Part shown: positions 34,712-42,190 of the stretch, piece after piece
Position numbering within the stretch: position 1 is the first letter of the stretch
How the letters are laid out: the number at the start of each line of letters is the position of its first letter
Assembly (NCBI GenBank): GCA_035627615.1
Contig: DASPLL010000057.1
Coordinates: 22,852 to 86,851, forward strand
Reading direction: 5' to 3'
Length of the DNA: 64,000 nt
Source: BRH-c25 sp035627615
GTDB taxonomy: Bacteria > Bacillota > Clostridia > Lutisporales > Lutisporaceae
Made by a program: the position numbers and the translations under genes
The notes under the pieces: generated by a model
The model's input: only the letters and a program-made list of their open reading frames with translations
What the model was told of the DNA's origin: nothing
Database searches by the model: none

Positions 34712-34857
34712 TTATTATGCTTATAGAGCGCAATTTTTTTTACAAATAGTGGCATAGTAAATAATTATGACTTGGTCTGGAAATGTGCTATAATAAATAT
34801 TATGAGAAAAGAAATCTGTACTTTTCTGAACTCAAATTCATCTGGGGGGGTGAAGAA

Positions 34858-36267
34858 ATGAGAATGGGATATGATTTGGTAATAGAACAGCAGCAAAAGC
34901 TTATAATGACGCCAGAACTCAAATTGGCGCTGAAAATACTTCAATTGCCTTCAGTAGAGCTTGAAGAACTGATTCAGCATGAACTGGAAGCTAATCCCGT
35001 TCTTGACCTGGTAGATGATAATAGGGATGAAAAGCCGGAAATGCAGCATAAGCAAGACCAAAAGGAAAAAGAAAAAGAAAAGGAAAAAGAGATTAACTGG
35101 AAGGAATATTTGCAGTTCCAGGGAAAAAGCTATTCAATGGAAGGCTTTGAAAGTGACGAAACTTCCGAGTTCTCTTACGAAAATTTCATAACCTATTCAT
35201 ATACCTTGAAGGATCATCTTATTTCACAGCTCAGGGTTTCTCCAATAAATGAAAAGCTCAGGGAAACAGGTGAATATATTATAGAATGCCTTGACGAAAA
35301 CGGATATCTGACAATTACATTGGAAGATATGTCCGAAATTCTTTCTGTGGATTTGGTAACTGTCAGAGAGGCCCTGGACATTATTCAGACCTTTGAACCC
35401 TTTGGAGTCGGTGCGATCGACTTAAAGGAGTGTCTTCTTATTCAGCTCAGGAATAGAGATATTCTTAATGGAGTAATAGAAGCGATTATTAAAAATCATT
35501 TGGATGACATTGCATGCAACAGGCTGAACAACATTTCAAAAAAGCTTTCGATAAGTATTGAAGAAGCGCAGAATTACAGCGATATAATAAAGAACCTGGA
35601 ACCGAAGCCCGGACGTGCATTTGAGGGAAGCACCTCAACGAAGTATGTGACGCCGGATGTTTATATAGAGAAGATCGGTAACGAATATGTGGTAATAATA
35701 AACGATCACTACGGTTCAAGGCTTATGATCAATCAATACTATAAAAGCATCCTTAGCTCAGAGGATAAATCCTCACAGGCTTCCACATTCATAAACAACA
35801 AACTGTCCTCAGCCATGTGGCTTATCAGAAGCCTTGAACACCGGAAGAACACATTGTACAACGTAGTGAAGGCTATACTTGATTACCAGATGGATTTCTT
35901 CGAAAAAGGTCCCATGTATCTCAGAACAATGACCTTAAAGAAGATTGCAGAGATGGTGAATGTACATGAATCAACTGTAAGCAGGGCAATAAACGGCAAA
36001 TATGTACAGACTCCGAGAGGGATATTTGAAATCAAATATTTTTTCAAAAGTGGTGTTGATAATCAGGATGGAGAAGCGATTTCCTCAGAGAGCATAAAAA
36101 AGATGATCAAAAGCTATGTAAGCAGTGAAGACACAAGCAAACCTGTAAGCGATCAGTATATAGCTGATTGTCTTGTAAAGGAAGGTTATATGATTTCCAG
36201 AAGAACGGTAGCTAAATACAGGGATGAGCTGGGGATTTTATCATCCTCGAAGAGGAAAAGGTATTGA
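34858..36267 (+). CDS. rpoN: RNA polymerase sigma-54 factor
   Basis: Sigma-54 of 469 residues. Region I is Gln/Leu-rich (QQQKLIMTPELKLALKILQL) and followed by an acidic/charged stretch (residues about 50-80, rich in Lys/Glu). The core-binding domain is in the middle. The helix-turn-helix segment is VHESTVSRAINGKYVQTP, and the RpoN box that reads the -24 element is RRTVAKYRDELGI. The ATG at 34858 is preferred, with GGGGGGG 7 nt upstream. Its target promoters need enhancer-binding activators, none of which is in the window. Confidence 0.95.
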   Translation: MRMGYDLVIEQQQKLIMTPELKLALKILQLPSVELEELIQHELEANPVLDLVDDNRDEKPEMQHKQDQKEKEKEKEKEINWKEYLQFQGKSYSMEGFESDETSEFSYENFITYSYTLKDHLISQLRVSPINEKLRETGEYIIECLDENGYLTITLEDMSEILSVDLVTVREALDIIQTFEPFGVGAIDLKECLLIQLRNRDILNGVIEAIIKNHLDDIACNRLNNISKKLSISIEEAQNYSDIIKNLEPKPGRAFEGSTSTKYVTPDVYIEKIGNEYVVIINDHYGSRLMINQYYKSILSSEDKSSQASTFINNKLSSAMWLIRSLEHRKNTLYNVVKAILDYQMDFFEKGPMYLRTMTLKKIAEMVNVHESTVSRAINGKYVQTPRGIFEIKYFFKSGVDNQDGEAISSESIKKMIKSYVSSEDTSKPVSDQYIADCLVKEGYMISRRTVAKYRDELGILSSSKRKRY

Positions 36268-36270
36268 TAG

Positions 36271-36346
36271 GTTCGGGGGCTTCGGGATCCCGAACGTAGG
36301 GAATGCATTGCATACGTTCCGTATTAGTGGCGATTTGCAGATCACC
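36271..36346. repeat. Repeat element F: three short palindromes in series
   Basis: GTTCGGG (36271-36277) pairs with CCCGAAC (36289-36295). Next is GTAGGG leading into an imperfect 21-nt palindrome (36300-36320, GGAATGCAT against ATACGTTCC). A third, GGCGATTTGCAGATCACC, is at 36329-36346. The middle one parallels that in element G, and the third resembles the GGCGATT core of element A. It lies between rpoN and its terminator. Confidence 0.72.
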
Positions 36347-36364
36347 TGAATAGAGTGTATAAAT

Positions 36365-36398
36365 AAAAGTGGCAGGAGCCACTTTTTTATTTTTTGTT
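36365..36398 (+). terminator. Intrinsic terminator of rpoN
   Basis: AAAGTGGC (36366-36373) pairs with GCCACTTT (36378-36385) around AGGA, followed by a long T-rich tract. Confidence 0.88.
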
Positions 36399-36466
36399 AA
36401 AAGCTATGTATTTAAAAGGATGAATATTTTGCAAAAATTACATAAATCGACAAACAAAAACAAAAT

Positions 36467-36495
36467 TTGACAAAATGCGAGTTTCTGGTTAAAAT
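36467..36495 (+). promoter_or_regulatory. Predicted sigma-A promoter of the tetR-che transcript
   Basis: TTGACA (36467-36472) and TAAAAT (36490-36495) are 17 nt apart, about 35 nt before the TetR start. Confidence 0.7.
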
Positions 36496-36530
36496 GGTAA
36501 GCAAGTAGTTACTCAACGTGGAGGTAAAAT

Positions 36531-37118
36531 ATGGATAAGTCTCTTTTGCATAGAAAAGAAGCGATAATAGTGACCTCGATTGAGGTAATAAATGATTATG
36601 GCATTCAAGGCCTGTCTACAAGGGAAGTGGCAAATAGGCAGGGTATCTCGGAGGGAACGATATTCAAGCATTTCCGTACAAAAAATGAACTGATACTTGC
36701 TATTCTCGATCACTATTCCCAGTATGATGTTGATATAGTAGAATCCATCAAGCTTAAAAAGCTCAAGCCTAAAGCTGCGATCATCTATTTTATCAATGCA
36801 TTTGCCGGGTATTACCAGAACTATCCTCAAATAACTGCAATAACACAGACTTATGATGTATTGTCCCATGATCCGAAACTGGAAGATAAAATCAAGGGAA
36901 TTTTTATGAATCGCTATGGTTTTTTTGAAGCTACAATAGCTGAAGGGCAAAAAACAGGAGAAATAACCCAAAGTATAGATAGTGAAAAGCTGGCGGGAAT
37001 TATATGGGGAAGCTTCAGTACAGCTTGCCTCCGATGGAGGCTCAGCGGTTATAATTTCCCTCTGAAGGATTACATATTAACAACTATTGAAACGGTTTTA
37101 AAAGCTTTTAGCCTTTAA
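36531..37118 (+). CDS. TetR/AcrR family transcriptional regulator
   Basis: A 195-residue regulator with an N-terminal TetR helix-turn-helix (GIQGLSTREVANRQGISEGTIFKHF, about residues 24-48) and a ligand-binding C-terminal domain of undetermined specificity. GGAGG precedes the ATG at 36531. Its stop is only 34 nt before cheY and no terminator intervenes, so it may be co-transcribed with the chemotaxis genes. TetR proteins usually repress their own operon; whether this one controls the che genes is inference. Confidence 0.87.
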   Translation: MDKSLLHRKEAIIVTSIEVINDYGIQGLSTREVANRQGISEGTIFKHFRTKNELILAILDHYSQYDVDIVESIKLKKLKPKAAIIYFINAFAGYYQNYPQITAITQTYDVLSHDPKLEDKIKGIFMNRYGFFEATIAEGQKTGEITQSIDSEKLAGIIWGSFSTACLRWRLSGYNFPLKDYILTTIETVLKAFSL

Positions 37119-37152
37119 AAAAGAATAAACATTATGTGAGGAGTGTGAAAAA

Positions 37153-37518
37153 ATGAAAGAAGTGCTTATTGTTGACGATGCAGCCTTTATGAGAGCTTCA
37201 ATTAGAATTATGCTTGAAAAGAACGGATTCAAGGTTGTCGGGGAAGCGGAGAACGGTTTGAAGGGGGTGGAAAAATACAAGGAGCTTAGACCGGAAATTG
37301 TCACTATGGATATTACAATGCCTGAAATGGATGGTATCGAGGCATTGAAGGCAATTAAAGAATTTGACCCAATGGCAAAGGTTGTTATGCTTACCGCAAT
37401 GGGACAGGAGCCTATGGTGATGGATGCTGTGATGAGTGGGGCAAAATCCTTTATTGTAAAACCATTCAAGGAAGAAGTCGTAGTTCAGACTCTAAAAAAG
37501 GTATTGGTACAGCAATAG
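37153..37518 (+). CDS. cheY: CheY response regulator
   Basis: Stand-alone receiver domain of 121 residues. The acidic pair is in IVDDAAF, the phosphorylated Asp in TMDITMPEMDG, the conserved Thr in MLTAMGQ and the Lys in VKPFKEE. It is the expected output of the CheA kinase 19 nt downstream. TGAGGAG lies before the ATG. No flagellar genes are in the window, so the motor it acts on (flagellum or pili) cannot be told. Confidence 0.92.
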   Translation: MKEVLIVDDAAFMRASIRIMLEKNGFKVVGEAENGLKGVEKYKELRPEIVTMDITMPEMDGIEALKAIKEFDPMAKVVMLTAMGQEPMVMDAVMSGAKSFIVKPFKEEVVVQTLKKVLVQQ

Positions 37519-37536
37519 GAATTAGAGAAACAGGGG

Positions 37537-39597
37537 GTGTTTACTATTTCGGATAGATCCACATACGAACCGATGCTGGATATCTTCATATTTGAGACAG
37601 TAAAGCAGCTCGAACAGCTTGAGCAGCTTGTTATCTGCACTGAAAAATCCAACTGCTATACAGAAAATGCAATAAATGAGATATTCCGTATCATGCATAC
37701 CATAAAGGGTTCTGCCGCAATGATGCTTTTTGATAACATTTCCATGCTGGCCCATACCATTGAAGACCTTTTCTATTTTCTCAGAGAAGAAAAGCCCCGG
37801 GATATAGATTGCGCTGCTTTATCGGATCTGGTCCTGGAAGGTGTTGATTTTATTAAGGTTGAGGTGGATAAAATCAAAAATGGCCACAAAGCGGATGGAA
37901 ATGCAGCTGATCTTTCCAAGAAAATCAGAAGCTTTCTGTCAATACTGAAGGAGCATGGAGGGTCACCGGCATCATCGGATGTTAATAAGCAATTACAGGA
38001 TGTAAAACAGAAGTATTATATAAGCCAGGACAAGACAGCAGCGGCTGCTGGCAAAAATGCCTTCAGGGCACTGCTTCATTTTGAAGAAGGCTGCGGAATG
38101 GAGCATATAAGGGCATATTCGGTAGTTCATAATCTCAGGAATGTTTCAACGGAACTCAATTATATACCGGAGAATGTCATAGCTAGTGATGAGAGTGTAG
38201 AAGTGATAAGAAAGGAAGGTTTCACAATATATATAAAGACCGACCTTACTTACGGGGAGATCAATGAGCTGCTGCAGCATACTGTTTTCCTGAAGGAATT
38301 GGCACTTACTCAAATGGATGATCCTGAACCAGTTAATGAGATCCCGCAAAAAAAACATATAATGCTCGAGGATGATGGGGTTGAAGCGCCAAAGCTTCAG
38401 AAAGAGGAGGCTACTGTCTCCTCGGGACTTCAGCAGAGCCTGATCAGTGTCAATGTAAACAAGCTTGACAGGTTGATGGATCTTGTTGGGGAAATGGTAA
38501 TAGCGGAAGCAATGGTTACCCAGAATCCGGATCTTAAGGGACTGGAACTCCATAATTTTCAAAAAGCTGCAAGACAGCTGAAAAAGATAACAAGTGAGCT
38601 GCAGGATATGGTAATGTCTGTCCGTATGATTCCGATTTCTGCAACCTTTCACAAGATGCACAGGATCGTCCGTGACATGTGCAGGAAGCTGAACAAGGAA
38701 GTACAGCTGGAGCTCATTGGAGAAGAGACTGAAGTAGACAAGAATATAATAGAGCACATTTCCGATCCACTTATGCATCTTATAAGAAATTCTATTGATC
38801 ACGGGATAGAAGCCGCAGAAGATAGAAAATTAAAGGGAAAGCCGCAGTCTGGTACAATCACCCTGACAGCGCAGAATGCCGGAAGTGATGTAGTCATTAC
38901 GGTAAGAGACGACGGCAAGGGCCTTAACCGTGAGAAGATACTCCAGCGGGCTAAGGAACACGGTCTTATACATAAACCTGAAGAAGAAATGTCTGACAAG
39001 GAGGTTTATTCACTCATTTTCCTGCCGGGTTTTTCTACAAAAGACAATATAAGTGAATTTTCAGGCAGAGGCGTAGGCATGGATGTGGTAGTAAAGAATA
39101 TAGAAACGGTTGGAGGCTCTGTATCGGTAGACAGCACTGCCGGTGCAGGTGCGACAATAACAATGAAGATACCTTTGACTCTTGCAATTATTGACGGAAT
39201 GAACATCAAGGTGGGGAGCGCCATGTACACCATACCCACAATAGCTATCAAGGAATCCTTCAGAGCGGAGAAAAAAAACATAATTATCGACCCGGACGGT
39301 AATGAGATGATAATGGTGAGAGGTCAATGCTACCCGGTACTGCGGCTTCATGAACGTTTCAGGGTAAAAACAGATGTTACGGATATTCCTAAAGGCATCA
39401 TTGTGATGGTCGAGAACAGGGAAGACTATATTTGCATGTATGCTGATGAACTGGTCGGAGAACAGCAGGTTGTTGTAAAGACACTGCCTTCCTACATCCG
39501 GAACATGAGAAGGATTCGGGGCCTGGCAGGGTGCACTTTACTTGGTGACGGCAGGATAAGCCTGATTCTGGATATAGCAGGTTTGGTTGAGAAATAA
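37537..39597 (+). CDS. cheA: CheA chemotaxis histidine kinase
   Basis: Histidine kinase of up to 686 residues with the full CheA order. The P1/Hpt domain carries the phosphorylated His in IMHTIKGSAA (residue 54 from the GTG). A P2-like middle region comes next, then the P3 dimerisation helices (MDLVGEMVIAEAMV). The P4 ATPase has N box LIRNSIDHGIE, G1 VRDDGKGL and GRGVGMD. Last is a CheW-like P5. The start is uncertain: GTG at 37537 overlaps the only good ribosome binding site (AGGGGG, 37532-37537), whereas ATT at 37546 lies 8 nt after it. An ATG at 37573 is the conservative alternative. Confidence 0.92.
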   Translation: MFTISDRSTYEPMLDIFIFETVKQLEQLEQLVICTEKSNCYTENAINEIFRIMHTIKGSAAMMLFDNISMLAHTIEDLFYFLREEKPRDIDCAALSDLVLEGVDFIKVEVDKIKNGHKADGNAADLSKKIRSFLSILKEHGGSPASSDVNKQLQDVKQKYYISQDKTAAAAGKNAFRALLHFEEGCGMEHIRAYSVVHNLRNVSTELNYIPENVIASDESVEVIRKEGFTIYIKTDLTYGEINELLQHTVFLKELALTQMDDPEPVNEIPQKKHIMLEDDGVEAPKLQKEEATVSSGLQQSLISVNVNKLDRLMDLVGEMVIAEAMVTQNPDLKGLELHNFQKAARQLKKITSELQDMVMSVRMIPISATFHKMHRIVRDMCRKLNKEVQLELIGEETEVDKNIIEHISDPLMHLIRNSIDHGIEAAEDRKLKGKPQSGTITLTAQNAGSDVVITVRDDGKGLNREKILQRAKEHGLIHKPEEEMSDKEVYSLIFLPGFSTKDNISEFSGRGVGMDVVVKNIETVGGSVSVDSTAGAGATITMKIPLTLAIIDGMNIKVGSAMYTIPTIAIKESFRAEKKNIIIDPDGNEMIMVRGQCYPVLRLHERFRVKTDVTDIPKGIIVMVENREDYICMYADELVGEQQVVVKTLPSYIRNMRRIRGLAGCTLLGDGRISLILDIAGLVEK

Positions 39598-39643
39598 CCG
39601 GTAGAAGCCTTCTGAATAGTTATTTGAGAAAGGGGATGCAGCA

Positions 39644-40135
39644 ATGGCTGAAAATGTGGCACAGGAACTCTGGGAAGAGGAGGATACTCAAAAAGATAAA
39701 TTCCTAACCTTTGTTCTGGGGAATGAGTTTTATGGCATAGAAATCAGGTATGTAACGGAGATAGTAGGAATGCAGCCGATCACTGAGGTTCCGGAGCTTC
39801 CTGATTATATCCGTGGGATCATCAATTTAAGGGGCAAAATCATTCCTGTTATGGATGTAAGGCTGAGATTCAGAAAACCTTTCAGGGAGTACAATGACAG
39901 GACCTGCATCATAGTTGTGGACATAGGTGATATTTCCATCGGCCTTATTATTGACAGCGTATCGGAGGTATTGTCAATTCCGGGTGGAGATATAGTAGCA
40001 CCTCCGGAAGTCAGCAAAGGCTCGGGCAATAAATTTATAAAGGGAATAGGTAAGGTTGGAGGCGACGTAAAGCTCATACTTGACTGCGATAAGCTTCTTA
40101 ATGATGAAGAAACTGAAAATCTTTCCAATCTGTAA
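39644..40135 (+). CDS. cheW: CheW coupling protein
   Basis: Adaptor of 163 residues that links chemoreceptors to CheA. The whole length is one CheW/SH3-like domain, with FLTFVLGNEFYGIEI at the start and the well-kept LPDYIRGIINLRGKIIPV segment. AAAGGGG precedes the ATG at 39644. The gene sits directly between cheA and the receptor genes. Confidence 0.93.
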   Translation: MAENVAQELWEEEDTQKDKFLTFVLGNEFYGIEIRYVTEIVGMQPITEVPELPDYIRGIINLRGKIIPVMDVRLRFRKPFREYNDRTCIIVVDIGDISIGLIIDSVSEVLSIPGGDIVAPPEVSKGSGNKFIKGIGKVGGDVKLILDCDKLLNDEETENLSNL

Positions 40136-40164
40136 TAATTGTAATATTGAAAGGGGTAATATAT

Positions 40165-42003
40165 ATGAAATGGTTCATGGATATGAAAATTGCAGTTAAG
40201 CTTATATCAAGCTTTGTAATAGTGGCTATTATTGCAGGGGTCGTCGGTGTTGTCGGGATAACAAATATCAGGGCTATTGATACCAATGATACTTTGTTGT
40301 ATACACACATGACTATGCCCCTATCTGACGCAGCCCAAATGGCAAAGCTCTTTCAAAGGGTACGTGTCAACACACGGGATATGATTCTTGAAAGTGATAT
40401 TAATGAAGTTAATGCACGATATCAGGATATTGAAAAAATAATTACTGAATTGAATACACTGTCAGGAGAATTTGAGAAGAAAATCCTTTCTGATATAATG
40501 AGAAAGGCATTCGATGAATTTATGGCAACAAGAGAGGATTTTCGGGCTCATTTGGACACTTTGTTGGAGTTGTGCAAAGAGAACAGGGATGAAGAAGCTT
40601 TAGCGTTGATAAAGGGTGAGATGCGTGAGTCAGCTGATGCAGAGCAGGCTGCAATAGACAACCTTGTTCAACTAAAGGTGGAGGATGCAAAAACAAAATC
40701 CGCTGCAAATACTGCAACTGCTGAAGCTGCTTCAACCACAATGCTGGCTGTTATTGCCGGGGCTGTCGTACTGGCGCTTGTACTGGGAATACTTATATCA
40801 AACATTATAAGCAAGCCTGTTAAGGAGCTGGCGAAGGCAGCGGACAAGCTGGCTGTGGGAGACATAGATGTCAGTGTCAATACAGCCAGGAAGGATGAGA
40901 TAGGTAAGCTTATGGAATCCTTCGCCAGGATGGTGGCAAATATCCGTGAACAAGCCGTTGCAGTTGAGAAGATTGCCGGCGGTGACCTTACGGTAAACGT
41001 CAGCGTGAAATCCGACAATGACCTTATGGGTAAGAAGCTGACTGAAATGATCGAAAAGAACAATGAAGTGCTGGGCAACATAAGCGCAGCCTCTGAGCAG
41101 GTAGCCTCAGGCTCCAAGCAGATGTCCGATTCCAGTATTGCACTTTCCCAGGGGGCAACGGAGCAGGCAAGCTCCATTGAAGAGCTGACGGCTTCCCTTG
41201 AAGAAATATCTTCACAGACCAAGCTGAATGCAGAGAATGCGACCCAGGCAAATGAACTGGCGGAAACAGCAAAGTCCAATGCAGAGCTGGGCAACAAGCA
41301 GATGCAGGATATGCTTAAAGCAATGGCTGATATTAATGATTCCTCCTCCAATATATCAAAGATAATCAAGGTCATTGACGAAATAGCCTTCCAGACAAAC
41401 ATCCTTGCATTAAATGCAGCGGTTGAAGCGGCAAGGGCGGGACAGCACGGCAAAGGCTTTGCAGTAGTAGCGGAAGAGGTAAGGAATCTGGCAGCCCGTT
41501 CGGCAAATGCTGCAAAAGAGACTACTGATATGATTGAAGGCTCGATAAAGAAGACTGAAGGGGGCACCAAGATTGCCAATGAAACGGCAAAGGCCCTCAA
41601 TGAAATAGTGGATAACATAGGGAAAGTGGCCAATCTTGTAAACAATATAGCTATTGCATCCAATGAGCAGGCCTCGGGAGTAGCACAGATCAACCAGGGA
41701 GTAATGCAGGTATCCCAGGTGGTGCAGACAAACTCGTCAACAGCAGAGGAAAGTGCGGCTGCCAGTGAAGAACTCTCAGGACAGGCTGCACTGTTAAGGG
41801 AAATGGTAGGCAAGTTTACATTGAAAAAAAGTACTTCCGGCAATGGCAAGTTGGATCATATAGATCCGGAAGTGCTTAAGATGCTTGAGAGCATGGCAGA
41901 AAAGAAAAGAGCTTCAGCGGGCTTCGATCCGGAGACTCAGACAGAAACCGTTGCTTCAAAAAACAAGATAACCCTAAGTGACAGCGAGTTTGGCAAATAT
42001 TAG
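40165..42003 (+). CDS. Methyl-accepting chemotaxis protein with a C-terminal tether motif
   Basis: Chemoreceptor of 612 residues. Membrane segment 1 is at about 12-33, followed by a four-helix-bundle type sensor domain, membrane segment 2 (about 194-215) and HAMP. The signalling domain has the hairpin tip EIAFQTNILALNAAVEAARA. After a flexible stretch the protein ends in EFGKY, which fits the x-[HFYW]-x-x-[HFYW] pentapeptide that tethers CheR in some receptors. The ATG at 40165 follows AAAGGGG. Its signalling half is nearly the same as that of the broken receptor next door. Confidence 0.92.
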   Translation: MKWFMDMKIAVKLISSFVIVAIIAGVVGVVGITNIRAIDTNDTLLYTHMTMPLSDAAQMAKLFQRVRVNTRDMILESDINEVNARYQDIEKIITELNTLSGEFEKKILSDIMRKAFDEFMATREDFRAHLDTLLELCKENRDEEALALIKGEMRESADAEQAAIDNLVQLKVEDAKTKSAANTATAEAASTTMLAVIAGAVVLALVLGILISNIISKPVKELAKAADKLAVGDIDVSVNTARKDEIGKLMESFARMVANIREQAVAVEKIAGGDLTVNVSVKSDNDLMGKKLTEMIEKNNEVLGNISAASEQVASGSKQMSDSSIALSQGATEQASSIEELTASLEEISSQTKLNAENATQANELAETAKSNAELGNKQMQDMLKAMADINDSSSNISKIIKVIDEIAFQTNILALNAAVEAARAGQHGKGFAVVAEEVRNLAARSANAAKETTDMIEGSIKKTEGGTKIANETAKALNEIVDNIGKVANLVNNIAIASNEQASGVAQINQGVMQVSQVVQTNSSTAEESAAASEELSGQAALLREMVGKFTLKKSTSGNGKLDHIDPEVLKMLESMAEKKRASAGFDPETQTETVASKNKITLSDSEFGKY

Positions 42004-42029
42004 TACATAATGAACATGAACATACATAT

Positions 42030-42059
42030 GAGGGGGAGAGCCATCGTGCTCTCCCCCTC
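42030..42059 (+). promoter_or_regulatory. 12-bp hairpin after the first mcp
   Basis: GAGGGGGAGAGC (42030-42041) pairs perfectly with GCTCTCCCCCTC (42048-42059). An A-run, not a T-run, follows, so termination on this strand is doubtful. A related hairpin (GGGGAGAGTC, TTCG loop) follows the second mcp at 45017-45040, consistent with duplication. Confidence 0.6.
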
Positions 42060-42069
42060 ATAAAAAAAA

Positions 42070-42168
42070 TTTAAAAAATATGACTACGAAAACTATATGC
42101 TTGTCGATAGAATACGCGGCGGGCTTATATATAAAGTTTGACCTGATGGAAGCGGTATTTCCATCTAT
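42070..42168 (+). pseudogene. cheR gene fragment between the two receptor genes
   Basis: About 100 nt match an internal part of the intact cheR (about 45583-45684) with roughly 80-85% identity by eye. Shared pieces include TTTAAAAAATATGACTA, CTTGTCGATAGA and ATGGAAGC followed by TTTCCAT. There is no start, no catalytic region and small length differences, so it is non-functional. It shows that a second cheR copy once stood after the first mcp and was deleted except for this scrap. Confidence 0.85.
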
Positions 42169-42190
42169 AAAATATAAGGGAATTATTTGA

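Noticed and set aside
40668..41849. Long minus-strand open frame (393 codons) opposite the first mcp, and similar ones opposite other genes
   Set aside because: It is a shadow of the coding strand's codon bias with no ribosome binding site or recognisable domain; the sense gene is certain.
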